Assembly: GCA_964036045.1 (NCBI GenBank)
Contig: OZ038382.1
Coordinates: forward strand, 151,788,961 to 151,852,960
Direction: 5' to 3'
Source: Eutreptiella sp. 'Long Island Sound 2002'
Taxonomy: Eukaryota > Euglenozoa > Euglenophyceae > Eutreptiales > Eutreptiaceae
DNA length: 64,000 bases
The notes under the pieces were generated by a model, which was not told the DNA's origin, did no database searches, and worked only from the letters and a program-made list of their open reading frames with translations. Position 1 is the stretch's first letter. Every line of letters starts with the position of its first letter. Shown piece after piece: positions 1-8,763 of this stretch. The position numbers and the translations under genes are program-made.

Positions 1-1790
1 ATCAACATTGACAATATGTACTTCAATGGCAGTTGTATGCACACGAAAGAACATGTTGCTAGGTGTGCACTCCTACAAACTCAAAAGGTTCTCATTGGCC
101 TCATTATTCAAGGAGCAAAAAGTGAGGAATCAACATGCTTTTATCATCTTGTCGAGGCGGGGGTATAAACCGCCGCAGAATGAATGAATGAATGAATCAT
201 CCTGCCCGGTCCATGGCAACATGGATATGGTGTTGCTCTATATATGAGATTACCATATCCATCTTCGGGCATTAGGTGATATGTATTCATGTCTCCATCA
301 TCGTAGCATGGACAATGAATATTGCTTTGGCCCTAGGCAATACAGTGGAAACAAACTTTCTGGGCCGATGCCCGCCATGTCACTTTGGCCGATTCCGGCC
401 AAAAGTGATCTAGATGCAACACTCAAGTGTGTTTCTTCTGATCTAGTAGCAAAATGCAAACGAAGACCTGTTTGGCCGACTCCGGCCAAACAGAATGTAA
501 AAACCTCGAATGTTTTGAGCTCACTGTTGAGAACATTGACCGAAACTGGCTAAGATTTGAATCAATTGTTGCGTCCGCGGGCTTGTGGCGCACGGATGCC
601 ACTGTACAAAATCAACGGTTTCTCAGATTTCTGTGTGACATATAGTAAAAAGGCCCGGCGGAAATTAAAATATTTAGTAACCAAATGGCTTCGCGGATCT
701 ATAGGTCCGCCGGATAGGTTTTTCCTTCCCACAACTGTTTGACTCCCATCCTCTAAGCTTCAAACCTTCGAAAGATTAGACCCGGATTGTGCGGACAACT
801 CATGATAGTTTGTATCACCCTTGCTCGTGCCCCTAGAGGAGCAACATGAACTACACACCAAAGGTCCCAACACAGTGTGGATGAGCAACCCTTCGTCTAA
901 GGTTGTTTCACCAAAGAGGTGGACAGAAAAGTAGTGAACTAACTTGACAAAACAGCCGTGGGAGTCCCCTTGTGAAGGTAAACAAGTACGGCACAAGTAT
1001 GAACCACCTTTTCACCTGCTTAGAGACACCTTTAGGGAGTGACATACAACAAAAGTTAGGTCAAACCAAATGAAAACCAAAAAAAATATCCCATTCGGGG
1101 CAAGAGAAATACCCATTTTTTAGGCCAAAAGACGGTGTTTCTTTGGCCAAAATGACCTCAAAATGGCTGAAACCTAAACGTCCAAGGGGAAGACCGGTCC
1201 ATTTCAAGCTTTCACACGATTGCAACCTTAGCATATGCAAAGCATCGTGGGTAAGCTCCACTATAGTGAACAAAACCGTCGCCGGCGGTGACCGGAACGG
1301 CACCGACGTTTCAGAATCGTCGACACGAGACGTTAATGAAGAATTCATGTTCCATTGTCCTCTGAAGTTTTGTAAAATCACTAACAACGATCAGACTTCC
1401 AGTTCACCGCGGGCACGCCGCAGTCGGGAATGTCAGCGACGGCCCTCCAGAGGAGGACATTGTCTTACAGCCGGTGTCCATGCTGTCGCTTGTGCGCCAA
1501 TTGCGTGTTTTCTGTCAAATGTTTCCCCGTTCCGCCAAGGCTGTTTGGCCGGAACCGGCCAAGTGCGTCCCTTATTACAAATTGGACCTTGCATGGAACA
1601 AATTAATTCCAACCTTGCATCTAGCATTGTAAAAGCATCGTCCTTGGCCGGAATCGGCCAAAGATGCTTGCGCGAAATCGGCCAATCAAGTCTATTTTGT
1701 CCATAAATTAGTAGGAAACCTATATTGATCTTCAACGTTACAGTGTAAGATATAACAATGCTTCTCCTCTACCACTCCTCAAGGGCTTTA
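1..1790. other. Intergenic DNA without a recognisable gene
   Basis: Moderate-GC, unique-looking sequence. Open frames here are short, overlap on both strands and resemble nothing I know. It holds a short (TGAA)n run at about 178-197 and several imperfect GGCC palindromes, listed separately. The small open frames at 281-553 and 1143-1706 run straight through these palindromes, which argues against coding. No promoter, tRNA or rRNA is visible. Confidence 0.6.
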
Positions 1791-1842
1791 GGGCCTCATT
1801 TGGCTACAGACCTTTGTATCCTGGCCTAAACCGGCCAAGATT
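380..1842. repeat. Dispersed GGCC inverted-repeat motif (about 5 copies)
   Basis: A palindromic motif of the form TTTGGCCGAnTCCGGCCAAA recurs at about 382-401, 471-490, 1543-1562 and 1642-1661, with a looser copy at about 1822-1840 and a half-site near 1675-1695. Each copy can form a stem of TTTGGCCG paired with CGGCCAAA around a short loop. The spacing is irregular, so this is not a tandem repeat. Role unknown: it could be a binding site, a hairpin, or remains of a small palindromic repeat family. Confidence 0.55.
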
Positions 1843-2340
1843 CGACAAGCAGGTGGCATTCTCATTAGAGATTCCTTGGAGGTAGGTAGGTAGGTCCTCT
1901 CGGGACTGGGGTTGCCCAACAGGGGGGTCTTAGCAAGGGGCTCTTGCTCGGCCACCCAAGGCCCTACTTCACGTGCCCGGACAAAGCGGCCCCCCCACAT
2001 GAGGGAAGGGCGCGGTCGCCGCGAACAGTACCCTATTGCGGATTCTGCCCTGAGAGGTAACCCATGTTTGACCGAAGTCTCACATTCCTCTCCTTCGGGC
2101 GGATGATACGTGGGGGAGGGTCCCATCGCACATCCTCATCAACCTCCGGATTCTGGGGCCCTGGGGCCCGGAGCCAGGCCAAAGGCCCCGTCCTGCAGGC
2201 GCCCCCACCTGGGTTGGTTTTCAGAAGGCGTGAGACGACTTGAAGAAGCACGTGCTACGGGACTCGCATGCCGTGACGCGTACTCACGCCTCCTGACTCG
2301 GTCGAGCTTGCGCTCTCCCGGGGGGCCGGGGTTGTGAAGT
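1791..2340. other. Transition region, nothing recognised
   Basis: GC-rich stretch between the moderate-GC left end and the G/T-rich region. It includes a short (TAGG)n run at about 1879-1897 and a C-rich block near 1985-2000. Open frames on both strands are short and unlike known proteins. No RNA gene is seen. Confidence 0.5.
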
Positions 2341-3230
2341 AGTTCGTTGCGGTTGGTTGGTTGGTTGAATAATGGTAGAGTTGCGGCGTTGTGTTGTATC
2401 CCTGGGTATGGTCGTCAGCGGGCGTGGCGCACCATGGTGTCACCAACCCATGGGACGCCGTTCCCGTTTCCACCCTTGCATGCCCGGCTGGTTTGGTGTT
2501 GGCCGGCTTGCGTGTGGTCTGTTTATTGTCGGGTCGTTTTCTCTGCAGCAGTTTGGTCAGTAAATGGTTGTGTTGGTCGCCTTATGGTCGGCTTATTTGT
2601 CGTGGGGTCTATCGCGCTGCCGCCCACGCCGGCGCAGCCGGACGTTGTCCTTGTTGCCCTCTCGGTTAGTTCTGAGGTTTGTTGCGGCCGGCCCGTCCGA
2701 TGTGGCGGTCATTGTGTTGCGACCAGAGCGTGCCCGGCGCATTGTGTTTGTTTGCCGTCGTCGTAGCCGCCAGTGGTCAGCTTGTCTGGGGTTGTGCGGT
2801 GGCCCGTATGGGCCTGGCCGGCCGCGTTTGGTCGCTGTAGGCCGTCCCCTACGCTGTTTGTTTCCCGTCAGGTGTGTTTTGTTGTGGCTCGTCCGTGTTT
2901 GGCGTGTCCGTATGTGAGGTTGTTGCGTTGTTGCCAGCATTATGCTTGGCTGGTTTTGTTGGTTTGCCGTTGTCTTTGCCGCCTAATGGTCGCCTTGTCC
3001 TGCTGTTGGATGTCTTGGGCCATGGTGGCCGTTTGGGGTCGGTTCCGGTTGTTCCGGTTGCGTTGGGCTGGCACGGTATGCTCTGGTGATGCATCGCCCC
3101 CCTCATGCTGAAGCGTGCTTTGGCGGTGCTTGGCCTTCCTCTTGGTGGGGGGTGTCCTGCGGGGGAGAAAAATTTTGAAAACTGGTACAACATGCCCTGT
3201 CCCGTCCTTGAGCCAGCGTTACATGCACAA
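2341..3230. repeat. A-poor, G/T-rich low-complexity DNA
   Basis: The plus strand is strongly depleted in A and rich in G and T, starting with a (GGTT)n run at about 2351-2366. Because stop codons need A on this strand, long open frames such as 2347-2766 arise from composition and are not taken as genes. The same composition occurs at 25.3-26.2, 31.6-32.4 and 43.8-50.8 kb. Confidence 0.55.
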
Positions 3231-4498
3231 TCCGTCACATGGTACATTGCGGTGCCCTGGTCGTCGCAGTTACTTGCCTCCCCGCCTCTTCTCTGCTTTT
3301 TCTCATCGCGGGTGTCGCTGCCTTCCCGCTTGTCCGCTGTGTTTTCCATGCGCTCATCAGTGGGTTGTTGCTGCGTATTGCGGCGTGCCTCCCCTCCCTC
3401 CTTGTTTGTGTTTCGCAGGTGGCGCCGCCCTTTTGTCTGTGTTCCGCTGTGCTTGCGTTTGGGTGGTGCGGGTGCTCACTGCTTGTTGTCAGACGTTGTC
3501 GACGGCTGCCGTCCCTCCCCCCTCTTTGTCTGTGTGCCGCTTGTGCTGTCTTTTTTTGCCGGGCTGCGCCGGTGTGTTGGGTGCTCCCCGCTGCGGTAGT
3601 CGGCCGTGCTGTGCTGGTGCGTTGCTTGCCGTGGTGGACGTGGTGAGGCGTGCTCTGCAGGTGGTTGGCCCATTGCTATGGTTAGTCCTGCTTTGCTGGT
3701 GCTTGGCCAGCTGCCATGGTTGCCCTTGCCGTGCCGGTGCGTTACACGCTCCGATGGTCCGATGCGTTGTGGTGGTGGATGGCTAGCCGCCATGGTCAAG
3801 CCTCCTCTGCTCGTGCTTGGCCCGCCACAATGGTTGGGCGTGCTATGCTGGTTCTTGTCTCGCTGCGCTGGTGGGGTGTCCCGTGGTGGTGTATGGCCTG
3901 CCTCGGTGCTTGGGTGTGGGATGCTTGTGCTCGGCATACCTTGGTGGGATGCGTGATGTGCTAGTGCTTAGCTCCCGTTGGTGGGCGCGCGTCCTATGCT
4001 TTTGCCTGGACTTGTTGCTCGTTTGGCCTCGCTCCTCCTCTCTGTCCCTTTGTTTGTTTCTTGGCCGTCGTCACCGTTGCTTGCCGCCCCCCCCTCCCAC
4101 TTTTTCGGATTTGCGGGTGTCGTCGCCTTGCCGCTTGTCCCTTGTGGTGTTCGTGTGTGATTGTTTCTTGGTTGTTGGTAGGTGTTGCCGCTTGCCTCCC
4201 CCCCATGTTGCCGTCTCGAGGGTATCACCCCCTTTGGCTCTTCTCCCGTAGGGGTCTCGTTTGCGTTGTGCTTGTGCTCGCTGCTTGTTGGCGCTTGTTG
4301 TGGCGTGCCTCTCCATGCCCTCTCTTTTTCCGTGCCCCTTGTGCTTCCTGGTGTTCCCGGGCTTTGCCGCAATTTTGGGTGTCGGCCCGCTGTTGTGGTC
4401 GGGCGTGCTGTGCTGGTGCGTTGCCCGCGTTGCTTGTCGTTGTGGGGTGTGCTGTGCTGGTGTTTGGCCGGCTGCCATGGCTGGGCGTGCTCTACTGG
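3231..4498 (+). repeat. 38-bp minisatellite with interspersed ~0.4-kb spacer blocks (left part)
   Basis: From about 3,600 to 3,990 a 38-bp unit repeats about nine to ten times. Its hallmark is GCTGCCATGGTTGGGCGTG followed by a variable TGCTGGTGC. A C-rich block (about 3,231-3,600) precedes it, a related block follows (about 3,990-4,380), and 38-bp units resume at 4,380-4,498, giving a composite repeat of roughly 0.75 kb. The array is cut at 4,498 by element 1 and continues at 22,144. Overlapping open frames in several phases are composition effects. Confidence 0.7.
4495..4498. other. Left target-site duplication of element 1 (CTGG)
   Basis: CTGG directly before the 5' LTR is repeated directly after the 3' LTR at 22144-22147. 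Joining the flanks restores a string like the TGCTGGTTCTTG found inside the uninterrupted 38-bp repeat near 3,850, which supports these boundaries. Confidence 0.7.
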
Positions 4499-5524
4499 TG
4501 AAGCGGTACCCAGAACCTACGGCCCGTCGCCCGGAACCTACGGCCTGTGAGCCGTCACACCCATTAGCACCGGCTGTCAGCGGACCATCCCTGTTCTCTA
4601 GTCCGCGAGATCTGGAATCCGATCCCTAAGCATTAAATCGATGGAGAATTACCATAATTTTACTGTCCTGGTCGATTTTCGGTTAGAAAGCGGTGAAATA
4701 CCCGATTTCTACCGCGATTTCTAATTGTCGTGAAATCGCCGCTTGTTGTGGCCTGTTCGCGCGCCTTCGTCGCTTCTCCGTGGCGAGTTTTGTGATGGAT
4801 TTTTCTCGAGTACCTTTGAGGTTCTAAGGGAACTTAAGGGCTGGATCTAGAGGGTTTTTCTTGTACTTTCATCTGGTGTGCTCACCAGAATTTTTCGCCG
4901 TTGCGTCTGAGAGAAAATCAGCGCGCAAGCTTTTCCGTCGATCGCGCGAACTCATGGTTCCTCAAGGACCATGAGTTCGGACGGAACCCTACATTCCCCC
5001 CCTATTCCTTTCATCCATGCCCCTTTCCCGTGGGCATATCAGTTTGTATAGGGAAGCGGGCAATGAGGATGTTTTAGGCAGCATATGGGTGTTGTAAACC
5101 CAAGTTATTTGCGTGCGCAAACACTAACTTTGTGTCCTGGGGGGTATGTCCGTTAATAACCGAACACAATGCTCACAAGACCAAAAGCCCTAGGCCATTT
5201 TCGTTTTTTGAGCCAACTCAACGATGGCTCCACGCAATTCAATGCGTACCAAAACTCATTTTTTGAAAAAGGGCAAATTTTGGTCGAAAATTAGGCCAAA
5301 ATGGCCAAACCCCCGAGGCTCATACTCGAAGCCCATTTGGAGTTGAGCCTTGAATCAAGGCAATATGTAAAGTAGAGACCACGAAGAACATCGTGGGTGG
5401 CTTGGTTGATTTATGCAACCTTGTCTTCTATTTTATATAACGTCGCCTTGTGAGCACGCGTGCCATACTGCCTCTTTGCACACGCGCTCACATGCAAACA
5501 CTAATGACATGAGTGGGCAGAGAC

Positions 5525-5594
5525 AATCTAACCATAGACCCCTAGCAGCCCAGGGGTAACGCGGGGTTGCACAGTGCAAAAAATCTAACCATAG
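5525..5594 (+). repeat. 44-bp structured A-ended insertion with 13-bp target duplication
   Basis: AATCTAACCATAG at 5525-5537 is repeated exactly at 5582-5594. The 44 bp between them are absent from the 3' LTR, which has a single AATCTAACCATAG at about 19961-19973. The insert ends in AAAA and contains two hairpins: ACCCCT pairing with AGGGGT, and TTGCAC pairing with GTGCAA. A direct duplication plus an A-ended insert is the signature of target-primed retroposition of a small RNA. A tandem-slippage origin is less likely because the insert is not a copy of its neighbourhood. Confidence 0.65.
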
Positions 5595-7605
5595 TGTGCA
5601 TATTTGAAGGCACCTACTATGGGCCTACTCCGAAAATGTTTACTCATATCTTTGCTCCTCAATGACCCACAGATATGTACATGCCAACTCCCCAATATAT
5701 GCACTTTTGCCCATAAATGGTGTGCTTCAAGGATTGGGGTGTTAAAAATGTTTCCATAACGCTTTGAACCCCAACCCTTGTTGCAAAAGGGAAGCAAAGC
5801 TTCAGTTTGCATCCGTGCAAAAGCCCGAGGCTCATATCTCTTGTGATACGGAGATACGATTTCTTTGAGTGACCAGTTTTGGGTGGATTTTGGCCGTTTT
5901 GCCCAGAATGGCCACAAACGCCGTCTCCCCCTTAATGTTCGGCCCGAGGTTGCGTGCACCACTTGACCAAGGGTAAGGGCGACTCAGAGAGGGCACATAA
6001 ACCCGCATCGAACGGCATGTTTCCCCATGTGGCCTCTCCTCTTGAAGGGAGAGTTGTGAGTCACCCAATATGGGGTATGTTGCCATTCTGCCCCATTTGT
6101 GTGTCATTTTCCCCCCAATGGGAAAAATAGCTAGAGGCGACCATGAGGGTTGGCAAGTGGCATATATTTGGACTCAAGTCCCATGTGTCTATTGCATCTT
6201 TGGTTGGGAGGATCCTCGCCGTGGCCATGGAGATATGGAATCATGAGTGCGAGCCATTTTGGCCAAATTTCGCTGTTTTTGCCATTGTATGCCACATTGG
6301 AACTACCATATCTCCATGGGGCAAGGAACCTAGCCAGAAGAAAAAGGCAATTATTGTAGCATATGACCAAGGATTGAACACCATTGAGTTTCATATTTGC
6401 TCCTCCGCTTCATCTGGAGTTATTCAACTTTTGGTGCGATCCATGATCCCCCCCTTTGAACCGCATGCTGCTTTCTGCCCCGTCCGTGTGGTCATCCCCG
6501 CGGTGAAGAGTAAGCAGCCAGTGTGACAGCAAGCCAAATCCCAAGGCAGGGGACCAAAGGGGATATCAAGGGTCGTGAATGAAGGCTTGGTGCAACGAGA
6601 TGGCCAAGGTTTCCTACCCTGGCCGGTCGTCCGTGACGGGCAATTTTGCCATTTTGGCATTTGTGGACCCAGTTTGGATCATCACCAAGCCGAGGGCCAT
6701 GGAGATCCCTGAGAGCCAAGTACATGTAAGTCTCCCTTAGAATCTCAGTGGCTGGCATATGGAATGGCGGATCCGATCTCCAAACCGGCGTGGAGATATA
6801 CCCTTGGGGATACCCCCGATTTTGGCTCATTTTGAGCAGCCAAAATGACCCCCTTTTGGGACCCCAATTTCAGCCCCCCGTGTGGTCAATTGGCGGCCCC
6901 ATATCTCTATGCCCATGGGAAGCCTTGACCTAATTCCAAGTCGTGCACTTAGATAAAGGTCCTAGGTCCTGCCTCCTATCCTGTGAGCCATTGGCCCCGC
7001 CCTGGCCAGGCAAATCACCTGTGGGAATGACGCCAATTTTGGTGATTTTGGCATCATGACCCCACTTGATGAACCCGTGGTGCCTTGATGCCGGGGGCTC
7101 CGAGGGAACCAGGTTGGGTGAGGGCTCCAGAAAGTTTGTACTCGAAGGGTATAGGGTCAGTTGTCTCGTTCCTACCTCTGGCTGGTCCGGACGAGGGGTG
7201 AATTTTGGAGTTTCTCGAGCTAACATCAGTTTGGGCTGAAACAGCCCATTTTCAGCTACCGACTCCTAGGGGATAATGTCGGGGCCTTATCTCTAGCTCA
7301 GAGGGGAGTTGGAACCTGCCGTCAAGGGAGCATGGGGAGCGACTGTCAGTTGGCCTTGGACCCACTTTGTTTCTTAGGAACTCGCCTGTGGCTCGGCCCG
7401 ACACCCCCCCTATTTGCAGGGTTTCAGGGTCCGGACTGAGCAGGGCATGGGTTGTGTTTGAGCCCCCGCCCCTGCCAGCCACTGAGAGGGTCAGACCTGG
7501 GATTGGGATATGAGTTGGGACGGAGTGTTCATTGTCCTGTGATGCACTTACCCCAGTCCAGTCTTAACCCCATGTGTACATATCCTGATGTGATGTTGTA
7601 CATAC

Positions 7606-7609
7606 TTTT
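7606..7609 (+). promoter_or_regulatory. Candidate TTTT box in the LTR promoter
   Basis: A TTTT run ends 30 nt before position 7639, the transcript start predicted from the self-priming complementarity. No TATA box is visible there. A TTTT motif about 30 bp upstream has been proposed as the dinoflagellate core promoter. The 3' LTR keeps it (about 21986-21989), while element 2 has TTTC at the equivalent place. Suggestive only. Confidence 0.35.
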
Positions 7610-7638
7610 GTTCCCTTGTTTCAGAGTGGCAAGGATCC

Positions 7639-7763
7639 TGAAACGCTTTGTCACATGACACGAGCATGAGGATGCCCTTGTGAGCGCAGTGCTTTGCCTG
7701 CCTGCTTGCTTGTGCGTGTCCGCCGCAGCGTCCCGTGGCCAGGCCCCCCACGGGAACGCGTCA
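7639..7763 (+). promoter_or_regulatory. Predicted R-U5 segment starting with the self-primer
   Basis: TGAAACGCTTT at 7639-7649 is the exact reverse complement of the first 11 nt after the LTR. If transcription starts at or near 7639, the RNA 5' end could fold back onto 7764-7774 and prime minus-strand DNA. The R-U5 stretch is well conserved in the 3' LTR (11-mer at 22019-22029) and in element 2 (59572-59582), while much of U3 has diverged between the two elements. Confidence 0.6.
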
Positions 7764-7774
7764 AAAGCGTTTCA
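7764..7774 (+). promoter_or_regulatory. Primer-binding site of element 1 (self-priming type)
   Basis: AAAGCGTTTCA lies immediately downstream of the terminal CA of the 5' LTR, where Ty3/gypsy elements keep their primer-binding site. It does not begin with TGG, as tRNA-primed sites do. It pairs perfectly over 11 nt with TGAAACGCTTT at 7639-7649, and pairing stops on both sides. Eleven nucleotides is the length known for the self-primer of Tf1 from fission yeast. Element 2 has the identical site at 59694-59704. Confidence 0.7.
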
Positions 7775-8091
7775 TGGCCGCGGCGGTACTCTTTCCTCGC
7801 GTGCCACTCGGGGCCGCCTGAACCCCGAGCACCACGGGCTTCGCAGCGCCGCCCGGAGCATCGCCTCGAGCGTCAGCAACAGCGCCGAGTCCGTGAAGGA
7901 GGTGTAGCGACCGGAACTCGGACGTCAGCGAGTTCCTTCGGCCGACCAGTACCGGCCGCACTCCCAGCTGCATCAATCACCTCCACAACCACCATCGGGC
8001 GTCTGAGTCCCAGCCCTGTAGACAGAGTGGACCACAACAGCCGCTTCAACAGCCACCCCCAGGACTAGTCCATCGAGAGGAGCGAGCGCCC
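7775..8091 (+). other. 5' leader of element 1
   Basis: GC-rich untranslated leader between the primer site and the first gag ATG at 8092. It is alignable in patches with the element 2 leader. No open frame leads convincingly into gag. Confidence 0.55.
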
Positions 8092-8745
8092 ATGGTGAAC
8101 TGGCAGGAGGCGGGCAAGATGTGGCCGCTGCCCCACCCCCATGCTGTGTACCTACTGCGTGGGATGGTGTCGGGTCAGCATTACCGCCACAGCAACCCCC
8201 AGTGCGAAGGCGGCATGCCCGGGAGCTTCGAGCTCCGCGAGGATATTGGCGCCGACCGCCTGCAGGCAGTGGAAGACTGACTGCGGGCAGAAGGATACGC
8301 CTACCGCTTCCGCCAAAAGCGCTGGAGGGTCTGGACCCGCCCGGACAGGCCCGGTGAAGGGCTGCGCCCTGACGGGATTGATGAGGACGAAAACCCCAAC
8401 GAGTACCCGTCGGGCGCTACGATCAACGTCTCTATATGGGACATGGTCCAAAAGAAGTTTCGGGAACCAGGGGACGAGCGTACGCTGCAGGGCAGCAGCA
8501 GCAGCGTGTCTCCTGGTAAGGAGAAGCCATCCGCCGGGGACAAGAAGCGGGACAAGAAATGGCGGGAGTACCAGGAATCCCTGGCCTACGAAGCCGCCCA
8601 AGCCGCGGAGAACGAGACCAAGGGCGGAACCCCAGCCCCAAGCCCCCGACGGGCCAGTGGCGGTCACCACCCCGGCCACACCACCCTTGGGGACTTCCTT
8701 GAAGTCGCCGAGAAGGCCAAGGCCAAGCACGTCAGCTGCACCTGA
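8092..8745 (+). pseudogene. gag: Gag N-terminal domain of element 1 (nonsense at 8278)
   Basis: Starts MVNWQEAG and is colinear with element 2 from 60132, which supports the start. It is a roughly 200-residue domain with conserved blocks NPQCEGGMPGSFELRED and RPDRPGEGLRPDGI. I recognise no named fold. TGA at 8278-8280 stands where element 2 has a Trp codon (TGG), and the same frame then runs open to TGA at 8743. Element 2 carries extra sequence here that leads without a stop into the next domain, so element 1 seems to have lost a piece around 8725-8760, changing frame. The product would be the capsid precursor; nothing about its contacts is known. Confidence 0.75.
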
Positions 8746-8763
8746 GGAAGTGAGGTCCCGGCA

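Larger units (their letters stand above)
4499..7763 (+). repeat. 5' LTR of element 1
   Basis: A 3,265-bp LTR with TG...CA ends, matching the 3' LTR along nearly its whole length. By the self-priming reading, U3 is very long (4499-7638) and R plus U5 is 7639-7763. U3 is AT-richer than the rest of the window and contains recurrent TTTTGGC blocks and ATATCTC/GAGATAT motifs. It has a 57-bp gain at 5538-5594 that the 3' LTR lacks. Short open frames on both strands (for example 5585-5962 minus, 6143-6526 plus) recur in the other LTR at equivalent positions, but I see no protein family and treat them as non-coding. Confidence 0.92.

Noticed and set aside
3600-4498. Regularly spaced repeats considered as a CRISPR array
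   Set aside because: The 38-bp units are directly abutting with no unique spacers, in clearly eukaryotic retroelement-rich DNA.
5585-6526. Open frames of 60-155 codons conserved between the two LTRs (also 19966-20904)
   Set aside because: Conservation follows from LTR identity. The frames are on both strands, differ in length between LTRs and are not kept in element 2.
7774-7779. TGG near 7776 as a conventional tRNA primer-binding site
   Set aside because: It is 12 nt downstream of the LTR end and absent from element 2, whereas the 11-nt self-complementary site abuts the LTR in both.
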